From NCBI GenBank assembly GCA_948099385.1, contig CANUEZ040000183.1, forward strand, positions 1,612,001 to 1,676,000: 64,000 nucleotides of DNA, given 5' to 3'. Of the stretch, positions 10,969-22,619 are shown piece after piece. Under the pieces are notes generated by a model that ran no database searches, was not told where the DNA came from, and worked only from the letters and a program-made list of their open reading frames with translations. Both the position numbers and the translations under genes were made by a program. Source of the stretch: Fasciola hepatica. Taxonomy: Eukaryota; Platyhelminthes; Trematoda; Plagiorchiida; Fasciolidae. Each line of letters starts with the position of its first letter. The first letter of the stretch is position 1.

Positions 10969-13522
10969 CTAAGAAAATCGGGGATGGAGAAAAGGAGAAA
11001 CAGAAGGAAAGTAACATGTTAAACACTAGCTGGGCAAGTGGATATATATATGAACTGGTTATATGGGTTCTTTATATTGGGGCAAAGATCACACAGCTGA
11101 GCAAAATCTAATGCCCGTAATATTCAGTGGTGGCACGATAAGCTTGAATAGATCTTGGAAAACCCACATAAATCCCTCGCATCGAAAATTTCACGAATAT
11201 ATGTCAAAGTTCATTGGATCATGTTTGTCAGTTTGCTGTTCGTCCCATTGGAAAGTATCCAGGGAAGTTGATTCCGTGAGTAAACCGACAACAGTTCCAA
11301 CTGATGTTCGAGAGTGGTATGATATTAGATCTGTGTTTCAGTATCTTCATTGTATGATAACAGCCGATGAGCCTGATAGTGGCGACAATATAAGAAGTGA
11401 GAAATAGAAGAGCATTCACTAACACCTACCTTGAAAGAGACTGGCATAATGGGTGACCCCGTAGGGGTCTTTCATACGTGACTGAAAGAATGTGTTACAT
11501 CACAGTTTATAACTGCTTTGGTCAGACCCAGTAGGCCTAGTGAGATGGCTGTTCTGTGTTCGAATCATTTCGGTTTATTAACTCAGAACACACTGTTTAT
11601 ATGGGGAAGAGAATCGGTGTTTCGAATCTTTGCAGCACAGATCTACTGGTTCAGTCTTGAATTGGCCGATCTCTCCTGATTGTTTGGTTGGTGATATGAC
11701 CGGCCAGCACTTGGAGTGAGTCCTTTCTCGTCCAGTCCACCAGCTGTCCTGACAGTTGTGAATCAGTCACCACAGGCTTCGACCTGGATTCTGAACAGGT
11801 GCACAAATGCTGTCTGCTAGCGTGACTAGGCCGTCTATCAAACAATGCGTCTGACCAAGAGCTCACAAAAATGGTCTGTTCACCTTCTGAGTTCTCCAAC
11901 ATCTTGACTGATTTCGTATCTGATGCTGACATTTAAACGGTTTCTTAATAAAAATAAAAACCAGTTGAACTTCACCAGGCTCAATCAGTTTGCCACTTAC
12001 TGATGTGGAAATAGCACACAGGTTGACCACGTTCCAATCGTTTGCTGTCTTTACCTATATAAGTACACACAATCAGACACCAAACATTTACGTCAATATT
12101 TTCATGCGATCGATGATTCCCAAGCTGCGCAAATGCGCGCTCCGGTAGGCTTATTTCGTCTACTAAAAAACCCTCCACGGTAAACAAGTTACGCAGAATT
12201 AGCCCGACTGACTTTAATTGCACTAAGATTTGTTAGTCTCCCTAATTTGAAACTATAGCTTAGTAGACGTGTCAATAACAATCAGATGTCAATCAAAATA
12301 CCCCTGTTAAAATGTTCAGCATCTTACCAGTTGTCTAGGCCAGAGGATTGTACAAAACGATTGATGGTGACATCTAACTAAAGGGATAAATGAACATAGA
12401 TAAAAAAAATCACTTAAATAGATTTTTCGTTGCAAATACTCCGAGTAAATTTTGGATGTCAGATAATTGGCTGACATGCTGCTACACGGCCTGGTTCAGT
12501 GGCAGGCAGCACGCCTCAGCCCGTCCGAAAACAAGGATGAGGTCGGAGTCAGCAAAGCAGACAGCAAGTGATCGGCTGATTAGAATCGCATAAAAGAGTG
12601 ACTTTGGTCGCGTACCGCAATAAACTCACACTATTCATATTCTTTGACCGTACATGTACATGCGCACCATTATGTTTGATGTGGCTAACGACAACGTGAT
12701 ACAAATAATTACCATAGAAAACCTAAATGTGCAAAATATTCACTTGAGGGCAGGCCAACAGTCACGCCGAAGAACAACTTATTCAAAACTTTTCTCGTTC
12801 GGGTAGAGCTCGCACAGATCAAGTCTTATTTCGGGTAACATGTTTCCAGCTATTCGGTGTGGTTTTATCGTAGTGCTCTTCACTAGCACTAGGTGCATTT
12901 ACGAAGTGAAAGATGACAAAACCGACCTTTAGTAGCAATGAGTAGATTCTATCCTCAGACCTACGCTACATCCACCACCTGTTCCGTGAATTTCCATCGA
13001 TGTCATTCAAATGGAACTTTGGTTAGGATTTGGTATGACGAGCCACACTCAAAAAGATAAAAATCACGCAAACAAAACTGATGAATTATTCAAGCCTGGT
13101 GGGTAGTCTGTAACGCTTTTGACTGATCTTGGGTTCCAGTGGGAAGACTACCATTAGAAGCGTCGATTTTGGAGTGCATAACAATTCGTTACCATCCACA
13201 GTCAGTAAAGAATGGTGGTAATATGTAAGGCCGAACCACCTAGTGGTAACGTATTTTGCTGATATTCAAGCATCCCAAGATTCAGTTCTAATTGGGACAC
13301 ACTGATTTATATCACGGATGATACCTTAGCAACTAATGGGTCCATGGTTATCAGTATTAATTTCAGCGTTAACGCTACAGCATGAACCCATCTATGATGG
13401 TTTCAAACCTATTATTTACTCTGATATTTTGATATTTACAATACGCAGCTAAGTTAGGTAGAATAACAACACCTTTTTACTACATTCGTCAATCGACTCC
13501 CCCAAAATTATAGCTCGCTTAC
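10969..13522. other. Presumed intron 1 of the receptor gene
   Basis: Minus-strand open stretches at 11,651-11,932 and 11,981-12,223 have plausible splice signals (GGTAAAGAC near 12,050). The phase-1 exons at 13,523-13,613 and 10,801-10,968 already join perfectly without them, so they are not called. tRNA-like words near 11,545, 12,490 and 13,235 lack full A-box and B-box pairs. Confidence 0.35.
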
Positions 13523-13613
13523 CCACGTTCAATTGCTCTGGTTCACTGCTTTCCGAAAGAGAACAGAACCACAACATCAGCAAACATCTTGTCAATTTTT
13601 CGAAGGTTTTCAT
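13523..13613 (-). CDS. First coding exon of the glutamate-receptor-like gene, with signal peptide
   Basis: The exon runs from an ATG at 13,613 to a GTAAGC donor after one base of a split Gly codon. It encodes 30 residues that look like a secretory signal: basic start MKTFEKLTR, hydrophobic core CLLMLWFC, then SLSESSEPEQLNV. Splicing to 10,801-10,968 gives LNV followed directly by GVIYDQ, exactly where the first strand of the receptor domain should begin after signal cleavage. The frame is open further upstream, so the true start could lie earlier. I chose this Met because it puts the hydrophobic core at the right place. The gene would be a plasma-membrane ligand-gated channel. No ion-channel or ligand-binding core exon was identified in the window. 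Confidence 0.5.
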
Positions 13614-14889
13614 TGCTAAAATGTGGTTTCTCGTAGTCTGAAGTTCACTTTTATGTGTTTGATTTCCACGAAAGTAGAAGCACACAAACGCATGGATGAA
13701 CGATAGGGAGTTTAGTTCGTACCCAATCAGAAATAAAACAATTAGCAGGCATCTACTTTGGTCAGTTGTGAGCACCATCGATAGAAAACGACGCCAAAGA
13801 CTAGTTGCTAAAGGTAATGCTCAGAAACAAAAGTAAACAAATTAGAAGGAACATATGAAAGACTTGTTTTGATTTCCTGAAACCAGCTAGAGTTCAGCTT
13901 GACTAATGTGATTAATTATTTATGATCTCCTAGTACTTGTTTTGATAAGGGTCGGAAAGGTGAATACAACCAAATGGAAGTAGTTATAGTGCTGAAGCGA
14001 GACCTAAGGGAAAACTTGTTTGAATGACGACAGAAACCTGTCTACTTCGTCGGTAGACAGTGGTATAGTTTCGAAGGGTGATGAAGAACTCAATCAATTT
14101 CAAATATTAAATGGAGCAGGTTTGGTCGAAGAGTTTTTCCTGGTTCAAATGTAACTAGAACTGCAAATTATGCATTAAATGCTCGCAAACAACGAGATCA
14201 CAAATGGGTTTCACCAAATCCATGGTATGACCAAATGTGTTTTTCATCTTGATTAGTAACACGCTCATCAACTTCTACGAAAATGAATCTAAATAGAACT
14301 GGTAATGCAAAGATCAAATTGACTTCAAAAAGTCGATGTAAATCTGCATGCATTCTCGCTTATTTGTTTGTTTGTATCATGCATCGACGCTAGCAACTAT
14401 TTGATCTATACAGATGAATCCAGCTGGTTCAATTAGACGGTTGTTTTGGTTTGAATGAGTCTAGCTAGTAACAAGAGATTCGGGAGAAACGGATAGAGAG
14501 CAGCTAACGAAGTAAGCACAACAAATCAGAAAGGGCCGTTCTGAAAAGAAACTGTCAGCTCTGAATCAGTAGCTAAGCCAACTCAAACCACAGCCGAACT
14601 TTCTGAGTAGAAGTGAACCATAAGTTCACAACCTTCTGATGCAATATTGAGTCCGATTTAACTGAAGCCCTATCCCTAGGTCAAAGTTTTATTATCCACG
14701 CATGAGTGGAAATCAGATAGATCTAGAAGTCGAAGATGTTGTATAAAATGGGTGATAAATCTTAATTCATTAAGGATTTATTGAAAAGAAAGACCAAAGG
14801 GATAGACCAGAGAAGTAAGTTACTAAAACATTGAGGAATATGAAAGTCAGTGGACATATATGATCTAGTCTTTTTAAGAAAATCAAACC
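13614..14889. other. No supported feature
   Basis: This is the upstream side of the receptor gene and the left flank of the PLE. No open frame or repeat was recognised, and no promoter motif can be claimed. Confidence 0.4.
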
Positions 14890-14902
14890 TGTATGTTCAG
14901 AT

Positions 14903-15560
14903 ATGCTTCGCCTTTACAGGCTACCAAGAGCGCACAAACCTGGCCCCACCCTTCGTCCAATTTTACCTATGACTAACTCCGCACGGTGGATGGTAGAAAA
15001 CTTGGAGCCCGTTCGGCAAAGGCTTGTCAGGCATACTGTTCGTGAAAGCTTCCTGTTCGTCGAGGCCCTCAAAAATGTGAATGCTCAACAGAAGCAGATG
15101 TTTTCGTTAGGTGTGAAATCTCAGTTTACTAATCTACCCCTAGTAGAAAAGATGAACTTTGTCTGCTCATTAATTGAACGATAAGGTACATCGGCACAAA
15201 TTCCGACGGATAACCTAAAAGAATTACTGTGGAGGTGAACACTTATCGTACTATTCCCGCTCAATGGCGCATTCTACAAACAAGAGAAAGTGTCACAGAG
15301 GGATCCCCCTTGGGTCCATTTCCGCCCGATATGGTCATGGCCAAGTTGGAAGCCTGTGAACTAAATGCAAATATGGAGGGATTAACTCACTATTATCGTT
15401 GTACTTGACATATTTTGTATTGGTGAGCGGCTTTCAAACGCGGGAGAACTGATAAAATTATTCAACTTTACACACTCAGCCATACAGTTGTCTGTTGAGA
15501 CAGAAGTGGACAATGATCTCCCAATTATGGACTACGATTTAATAAGACGTCGGCACTGCC
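14903..15560 (+). pseudogene. Penelope-type reverse transcriptase, broken
   Basis: The start, YRLPRAHKPGPTLRPI, matches the Penelope RT block (Y-x-LPKIHKPG-x-P-x-RPI). SLGVKSQFTNLPL follows, where the family has (V/D)VxSLFTNVPL. The first frame stops at 15,184. Further on in other frames are EGSPLGPFPPDMVMAKLE (family GSPLGPLLADIFMAKLE) and VVLDIFCIGE, where the family has YVDDIF. The catalytic Tyr-Val-Asp-Asp is therefore damaged to V-V-L-D. Expected role: target-primed reverse transcription. Confidence 0.75.
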
Positions 15561-16380
15561 CCACCCCAAAGGGAAGTTCACCGGGAAAAAACATAGACTG
15601 GGCAATAGACAAATATCCACAGCTCTGTTCCAATCGGCCAGAAGCGAAACGTGATAAAATGCTTAGTATCCAGGACCACAAGAACGCATCGGATGACGCA
15701 CTAGAGGCTGAGGTAAGAACGATTCACCGGATCATTTCTGAAAACGGTTACTTCGAGAGTTCCGTTGAAGGCAATATAAAATACATAACAGAGCCAGAAA
15801 GGATGTCACAGGTGGAAAAGAAAACCCTATCCCTCAAACTCCCTAACAAGTGGGATGTGGCTGTCGAGAGAGTTAGCAGGGTTTCACCCGTCACATGTAT
15901 AGCCACTTTTCAGGCTGCCAAGATCAGACGCTTATTCTCAACATTGTCCATCATAAATTGCATAAACCAAGATAAATTGCCTCTATTGACCTTTTTATTG
16001 ATCTCTTATCAGTTCACGTGCATCTGTGGTGCCACATATGTGGGCCAAAAGACAAGGCGGTTATCTAATCGCATTTGGGGCACCAGCCATGTTGGGTTCA
16101 CACACGAGAGAGAGGAGCTGTATTAAGCTCTATCCTCGCTCATCTGTGGGACTCAGACCATAAAGCTGATCCAGTTAAGGCATTTAGTGTCCTATACAGG
16201 GTCCAACCGGAAAAGTCAAAATCAGACAGATATAGGGCATTAGCGACGGCCGAGGCAATCAGCATCCGGCTTCTACGGCCAAAGCCTGGTTCACAAAAGA
16301 AGCTGATCCAAGCACTTGAATGCTCGTGGCCGAAGGTCGATGACGTCATTCCCGAAAGCGGTGCTGATCCAGGCCTCTGA
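15488..16380 (+). pseudogene. Penelope linker and GIY-YIG endonuclease domain, frameshifted
   Basis: A 212-codon frame from 15,488 carries the linker (KWDVAVERVSRV, AAKIRRLFST) and then YQFTCICGATYVGQKTRRLS, the GIY-YIG core with the PLE-type Cys-x-Cys-Gly before it and the Arg-containing helix after it. The frame shifts near 16,110, and the remainder lies in the overlapping frame to 16,380: SSILAHLWDSDHK, AFSVLYRV, then ALATAEAISIRLLRPK, the C-terminal helix common to PLEs. The expected activity is nicking of chromosomal DNA for target priming. The frameshift makes it inactive here. Confidence 0.8.
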
Positions 16381-16654
16381 CGACGACCACTAATTGTACT
16401 GGGTACCTTGATTATCATTTGACTGGTTGGCTAACCAATTAACTGATTGACTGACTGAATGATTAACTGACTAAATGTGTTATTTTATCCTCTTATTATG
16501 ATTCAAGTAAAATGATTGTATTTGGCTTGAGAATGAAGTTACCGAAATTATATGTTCACCTATGTCTTCCTTACTGATGTTATTCATGGGCTTCTCCGAT
16601 TAATCAAGAATCTACATATATATCTCGCAATTATTTCGAATCCTGTGTGGGGTG

Positions 16655-16855
16655 GATAGTACTTCGCTTGCCTGAATGTCCTTTGGATCCCACATTCAGT
16701 ACACATACCTCAGGTCATCCGAGCAATTTTAAACAAGGTAGCACCAGATTCAAGTTCCGCTTTTTTAAAAGTCCTCATTGGTGCATAAATTTCGCCATAA
16801 CCAGGGTTTAAACCCCGAGCCTTCTCACCTCGAAGTTTACGACGTGCGAAAGAAA
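16655..16855 (-). repeat. tRNA-derived SINE, family 1, copy b
   Basis: It shares the blocks of the 10.5, 22.6 and 23.1 kb copies: CTTTGGATCCCACATTCAG, CTCAGGTCATCCGAGCAA, AGCACCAGATTCAAGT and a mutated B-box complement (CAGGGTTTAAACCCCG). The tRNA-like right end is cut short or rearranged after about 16,855. It lies immediately left of the inverted arm that starts at 16,901. Confidence 0.6.
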
Positions 16856-16900
16856 TTAATATGGTGATTCAGATCAGACAGGACAGGAGTGGAGTAAAGT

Positions 16901-17401
16901 GGCTGGTTGAGTGATATATTGAGGAATAATCACTGCTGTCCTAGGCTTGAATTATCTGATAAGATTTCCAACATGTGTACGGGTTTATTTTGTAATGAAC
17001 ACGTATTCCACGAAGAATCAAATGACTACATGTGGGTCTTATGAAAAACAACGAAAAAAGTAATCCGCTATTTCCTCAAAATCTTTCGTGTCACGTGCTT
17101 TGGCATTTAGTAACTAACAAAAATCTATTTCATTTAAAATCTACCAAAATAACATTAGCTAATCATGCTGAATTGTAGATAAATAGTAGGAAGAGTGTGA
17201 ACGGACCCAATTTTATTGGTCAGATATCGTGCTATCTACGTGGAACAAATCATGTGTTGGTCAAGCGCAATCCGTTGATGCTATCTTTATTCCCGACCAC
17301 ATGAAAACAACCGATGTGGTAGTATGATTGTATAAAGTATGATGCTCTTTTGCAGCTAGTTTTCGATTTTGCAGCCTATTTGTGAGATACAAGGTAATGA
17401 T
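16901..17401 (+). repeat. Left arm of a 501-bp near-perfect inverted repeat
   Basis: These 501 bases are the reverse complement of 24,223-24,723. Reading both line by line, I find one mismatch (A here against the complement of G near 24,484) and no gaps. The ends are sharp: left flank GTAAAGT and right flank GATGCGTG do not match the other copy's flanks. There are no TG...CA ends, no obvious terminal inverted repeats within the arm and no flanking duplication. Part of a minus-strand open frame (17,261-17,590) overlaps the arm. Function unknown. Confidence 0.9.
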
Positions 17402-17693
17402 GATGCGTGAACCACTATTCCAATGATACACAGCAACTGTCCTGGTTTCAACCACTAGCCTACCCTTGTCGGTCACTTCTCGATGGGACAAAGGGCACAC
17501 GGCTGAACGTGATCCAATGGACATATAAATATATTCATATAAGTTATTATTAGCACTAGGAGTGTGAATCGTATGTACTAAAGAATTCACTCGCGTATCA
17601 CCGACTATTCATTTGAGGTGAGCGGAATGCGGATTGTCCCCGGTTCGATCGCGCATTGCGGCGACGGACTCTTGGATGTGAAAAATGTAACCG

Positions 17694-17748
17694 GGTTTTC
17701 CATCACATAAAACTCAGGTTCCTCGTACCAATAATACATTCTAGGATA
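17694..17748 (-). other. Short coding-like segment shared with 56.4 kb
   Basis: On the minus strand the segment can be read as MYYWYEEPEFYVMENP within a longer open stretch. The segment at 56,366-56,419 (also minus) reads MYCWHEEPELYVMENP. Over 18 aligned codons there are ten differences by eye, six silent at third positions, which suggests descent from a translated sequence. I do not recognise the protein. A neighbouring open frame at 17,261-17,590 may be another piece, but no splice model is claimed. Confidence 0.35.
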
Positions 17749-18577
17749 GTAATTGTCAGAGAATTTGGATCTTTTAGTTTATGTACTCCCTCTTACCCCT
17801 ACTAAGCTTTGTGTGAATTACCTTGGAGCAAACGACGTGGACGGTTAACAGAGCAAGGGATGTGACTCAACCATGTCAAGTTTAGACCGAGAACTGAAAT
17901 GATGTCACAAATCAAAGTAAACCACAAAGCCGAAGGATAAAAGCAAGCTGTCTTCAAATAGTAGTGGTAGTAGTATTAGATGCTTCATATGCCATGATAA
18001 ACACTTACATGTTTAGTGAGGCCAATAATTAAGTTATGAACAGCGGGCCCGCCAGATATTTGAAACCTTCCGTTGGTACCTGGTTTAACAGAATCAATAG
18101 AGTTGGTGTACTTTTGCTACAGATATACGATGATTAGGAATAGAGGGCGTAAAAGAGGGATATAAACAAGTAGAGAGGATTTTACCTTATAGGATATCTA
18201 TTGCTGTAACCAGTTACACACAGCTGCTGTCGTGAAAATGCTTTAGTTGTTCGTGATAGATGAAGTGGTCAGAAAACTGAGTTTCGATGAATTACTAGTT
18301 ATCGTATTGTCGTAGAGCTTTAAACGGCAGGGCAAGTCCCACTGACCACTGCCTTTCTCACCATGTTGCACTTCGAATGAGAAAGTATGAATTTAGAAGA
18401 TGGACAGGTGGTAGACCAATTCAGGAGGAAGAAGCAAAGAAAGTCCTAATAGACAGCAAACGGAATACACAGTCCAAGTGTGCAAATACGCATTGATCAA
18501 TCATTCTGATTCGACAGAAAGTGACAACACTATCTCGACTGTTCACGGTTAGTAGCCATATTCTTCAGTGTCTTCAA

Positions 18578-18985
18578 TCAACTGGTTGAGGGATCTTTTG
18601 AACCCCAACCACGAAGATGTGAGGTACCTACTTTTTCTAAGTTCGATGTACATGTTCTCACTCCTGGCTGCCACGTCATCTTCCACTCCTTAGAGGGAAC
18701 GGAGAATAGGACACGGTATGGTAGTCTTGTGTTCGCCTTTCGTAACACGTGCCCCAACCACCGAAGTATTTTAAGTTGAATACTCTGTGATAGAAAACTC
18801 TCTGAAGCGGTACCCAATGCTCGATTTCTCACTTCAGCATTGCTTGCTCGGTCATTCCATCCAATCCTAGCGATACTACGTAAACATCGATGGTCGAAAA
18901 CCTCAAGACGACGAATATCTTCAGCATGCAAACTCAATGGCTCACAAGCATAGAACAAGACTAAACGAACAGTGGAGCAGTACAC
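18578..18985 (-). pseudogene. C-terminal region of RTE-like polyprotein
   Basis: A 135-codon frame contains RRLEVFDHRCLRSIARIGW, NAEVRNRALG, LKILRWLGHVLRKANTRL and SHLRGWGSKDPS. These blocks are characteristic of the region after RT in schistosome SR2-like RTE elements, whose function is not well defined. The parallel region of the 50.6 kb element is at 53,673-54,184. The frame stops after GSKDPSTS. Confidence 0.75.
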
Positions 18986-19194
18986 ACGAATTTTCAGATT
19001 CAGTGGAATATTAGGTTGGCATCACAAGTACTTCAGTCCAGCGTAAGTCACCCGAGCCTTGGATATAAGCGTGCTCACCTCTACCACCGTACTCCCACCC
19101 GTCGTTTGGCTGCTCCCGAGGTAAGTAAAGCGGTCGACAATTGCCCCCACTCCATACCCCCCCCATCGAGCATCACGCTCAGAATCGTTGACGT

Positions 19195-20235
19195 TTAGTC
19201 TTGCAACATCACTTTACATTTTGAAGGTGCAAAGCGCATGCCGAATGGAGCTACAGCTCTCCCAAGTCTATTTAGTGCACGTTGAGCACGTTCCGTGCAT
19301 TCGAACAAGCAGACAACGTGGTCCGCGTAATCAGGGTCACACAGGCTTTCTCTATTTCGTAGTTTGAAGTCTGCATCCTGGAGACTTCGCAATGCATCCT
19401 CCATTATCTCTTCCATGACGAAGTTGAACAAGAATGGATATATGGGACATCCTTGTCGAACACCACTGATCGTTTCGAACCAACTGGATAGTCCACCAGA
19501 AACTCTTACCCGGATTGAAGTATGAGAATAAAATGGTCCCAGTAGACTCACGAAATTCTGCGGCATACTTTTTCAATGAAGAGCACGGAAAAGCGATGTC
19601 CGATCAGCCAAATCGAAGGTGCCTTTCAAGTCGAGGAAAACCATTATTGTCGGTCGACGGTGCGTGTGACGCGTTTCAAGTAATTGGCAAAGAGTAAAAA
19701 TTTGGTCGACGCATCCTCGACCTGGGCGGATTTCGGCCTGCTATTCGCGGGCATTCTTCTCGTGAGCAGGTGTCGGACGGCGTAGCGTAATCGAGGCTGA
19801 TAATCTGGCGACCATCTGAATTAAGCTGATCCCAAGATGACTACTACAGTCATTGCGTATTCTTTTCTTGAAGATGGGTACAATCATCGACTCGCTCCAC
19901 AGTAACGGAATACTTTCTTCGTTCTAAACTTCACAGAGCAAAGTGGTTAGCGATTTTATCAGAGTACTACCGCTCACTTTGGGAAGAACTGGGGGTAGTT
20001 CGTCAAGACTCGCCGCTTTCCCTCGCTATAGTGATCGAATACATGACTCCACTTCCACTTCCGATGGGGCTTCAAGCGATACCACCCAAGGAATCACAGT
20101 TGGTGACGTCGGAGTAACTACATTAGCGCGCGGCCAGCTAAACTGCTCCTTGAAGTATTCGGCCCAGCGGTCGAGGCTTTTCTGCTTACCGTGAATAGGC
20201 TCACCATTTCTATCGCATATCGTTTCACTAACCAA
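19195..20235 (-). pseudogene. RTE-like reverse transcriptase, broken, YADH active site
   Basis: From right to left: EVEVESCIRSL at about 20,030, the decayed finger region, then MPQNFVSLLGPFYSHTS. Next come the GVRQGCPIYPFLFNFVMEE block (family GVRQGCPLSPFLFNF) and DPDYADHVVCLFE, the catalytic box with His in place of the second Asp. APFGMRFAPSKCKVML closes the region, near 19,200. Frames are interrupted between about 19,570 and 20,020. Activity is not expected. Confidence 0.8.
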
Positions 20236-20462
20236 GGTTCGACTTCCACCGGTGTCGCGAACAACTTTGAACAGTCTTTGACTGTTACCTTAAGCAGCTG
20301 CTATTTCCACTTCGTCGGCTACCTTGACCCACTAGTTTTCGCGACCCTCCTTAAAGCCTTTCGTAACTTTCTTTTGTAGACTTCTCCGTATCTTATTCTT
20401 CTTCTTACAGTTCGAGAGCTGAGTTTTTTCTCCGTTAGACTGACCGACTCTCGAAAAATCCG

Positions 20463-21745
20463 TTATCTATGATGGACTTCGGATCTAGGACCACAGGCGA
20501 AACCTGCTGCCACGTGCATCTCCTGCTGGATATGAGCCCAAAGATCATCTATATAACCTTTCCTCGTAGATCCTAGCTCATGTGCTAATTTCTGTTCATA
20601 ACTGGTGCGAAATTCTGGATCACACAAACATTGCACAGCTAACCGGGTTTGCGGTTTACGTCGATCATCATGGGGCTGGAGAGGTAATCCCATTAAAACT
20701 AATGCATGGTCCGACTCTACGTATATGGACCAGTAAGATATATAGTTCTGAACAGAACTGCACCACCGGTAGCTTACTGCGATATGATCAATTTGACTCA
20801 AAGTACCTGTAGAGTTAGAGCGCCATGTCGCTGTGCGACGCCAGCTGTGCCGGCAATTGGTGTTAGACAAGAATAATCGATTGTCTACACGAAACTGGAG
20901 AAGTCTATCCCCGTTATCTGTGTGCTGAGCAGGTAAATCACAAAGCCTACCTAAAAAAGCTTCTGACGCAATGAGTTTGCCAACTTGTGCAGTAAAAACA
21001 CTTGCTACCACTACAGTGTCAGAACCTTCGCCACTGCGAACGAGAGTGGTGAGTTCATCATAGAACTCATCATTCTGCGTGTCAGAACTGCAGTCTTTCG
21101 GGGCGTATGCCGAGATCACAAACTAATTGTGCCTAACACAACTATCCTTTTGAAGGCCGATTGAGCCATGGAAACTCATAGCACATAAACGACTGTTAAC
21201 AGGGATCCAATCCAAAAGGACAGCTTCAATTTTGTCGGCCAAGACGATTTCTACATCACGTTGACCCACAGCTCCAGTTGCTACGTCTCCTGATGTGCAC
21301 AGAAAATACTTCGATGAGATAACAGAGCACTTAGTTGAATTACACTGCTCGAATCCTGGATACCCTTTTTACGCATGCAGCAAACATCAATCACCAGAAG
21401 GTCTATTGTAAGGGCTAGGCACGCCTGATGACCGACCTGCTTGAGTATAGGCATGGTAAAGGAGCCGAAATTCAGAAGCTGACGAGGCTTGAGAAGATGT
21501 AAGTTACAAGACGGCGGATTATTCACAACACTTTTTGACAACAGACCTTTTAGAGTATCGGCCGTGTTATCAGTGGGAGCATTACGGATGGATAGAGGGG
21601 GTGAAGAGAAGTATTTGGGGACGGAAGACAAAGGTTGAATAAAAGAGAGGGAGCTCTGAGCAGTAGCCCACTTATCACTACTCACCCCGACCGAAGCAAT
21701 GGGCAACGCGGTCCTAATCATCCTGCGCAACGATCGATACAGCAT
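20463..21745 (-). pseudogene. RTE-like apurinic-type endonuclease, broken
   Basis: The first half (21,281-21,745) carries LNFGSFTMPIL, matching LGSFNVRTL of the sister copy, and DVCCMRKKG where the sister has DVCCLSETR, so the catalytic Glu is lost. The second half (20,463-21,119) has ISAYAPKDCSSD, then VVVASVFTAQVGKL, where the family's Gly-Asp-x-Asn-Ala motif is destroyed. SQIDHIAVSYRW and ESDHALVLMGL follow, the latter keeping the terminal Ser-Asp-His. The domain would nick target DNA in a working element. Confidence 0.75.
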
Positions 21746-22619
21746 GGAATTCTTTATATTTTTGCAGTTCGTGGGAGATGTTGGACCGGTACTGCTAGGA
21801 TGTCCAGCAGCTTAGCAAGAGAACGGTTAGGGCTGTCAACCAAAGTCTTCAGTTCTAACCAGAACCTATCCGCAAGGAAGCGTGGTGGCTGAGTATAAGC
21901 TTGGATCAATTATTCCCCCACTAATTTTACCAACTGGGTTGCCAGCTCAAATCTACCCCTAACTCGGATGAACAAGAGACTGGAATTTGTCTGACCTCTA
22001 CTCGTGGACCTATCAAACATGATTGTACCTCTGGCTAAAAGAAGCCATCCTGTATGGATCTGTAGATCATAGAGACAGGCAAGTCATCACACCATGTCAA
22101 GGTGCAGTCTCGTCGTGAAGCGCTTACACCGTATAACAATTTTACCCTGGTCCCACAGCTGAGTGCGCAAAAAGCACTGAAAAACTACCGATAGCCTCAC
22201 ATTTTCGACGAAAAGAAATAAAAAAAAAATTTAAAAAGAGATAAAATGGGACCCAGCGGGCTGCTTCAGTGATGGTATTCAAGCTGACCGAGGAAATCAG
22301 TTATTTACTCAAAGGACATTCAACGAAACAAAGGGTCTTCCGGATATTTTCAAACCAATTAGTAGGCAATCGTTCGCATTATAATTTTGGCATAACATTC
22401 TTTTACTTTGGAGCTATGAAGACAATTCTACATCGTCCGAGATGTTTTACAAATAAGAAGGAGACAAAATAAACTTGTTAAAATTAAAAGTGAAATGAGA
22501 GCCAATATAACTAACCTGGTTGTTGACAACATGTATGAGCCGCTGGGTTCTTCATGATTAACCTCGATTATTTTTGCGTGTCTCACCATTTCATGCTAAT
22601 AATATGCGGGAAAGAAAAG

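Larger units (their letters stand above)
14890..16475 (+). mobile_element. Degenerate Penelope-like element (RT plus GIY-YIG)
   Basis: The span holds the end of a Penelope-type reverse transcriptase, the linker and a C-terminal GIY-YIG nuclease domain, in the canonical order. Coding continues through at least three frame changes and internal stops. The last coding stop is at 16,378-16,380. It is followed by a short TGACT-rich tail (16,418-16,475), a plausible 3' end. The RT N-terminal part is missing, so the copy is 5'-truncated or decayed beyond recognition. No flanking duplication was found. Confidence 0.8.
18305..22117 (-). mobile_element. RTE-clade (SR2-like) non-LTR retrotransposon, near full-length, inactive
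   Basis: The element reads on the minus strand from GAGACTGCACCTTGAC near 22,110, the same 5' start as the element at 50.6 kb, to about 18,305. There the 3' UTR (a GTGAGAAAGGCAGTGGTCAG block) ends in a short TACGACAATACGAT. The order is 5' leader, apurinic-type endonuclease, RT, and a long C-terminal region with RRLEVFDHRCLRSIARIGW. Stops and frameshifts break every domain. It lacks the long TGA tract of the 50.6 kb copy. No target-site duplication was recognised. It lies between the two inverted 501-bp arms. Confidence 0.85.

Noticed and set aside
10733..11026. METTL22-type methyltransferase exon
   Set aside because: The YD...FDH pattern fitted loosely, but in-phase splicing to the signal-peptide exon and to the CDLIESGA exon fits a periplasmic-binding-type receptor domain much better.
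17620..17680. tRNA-like word GGTTCGATCGC
   Set aside because: Only a B-box-like string; no A-box at the right distance and no pairing stems.
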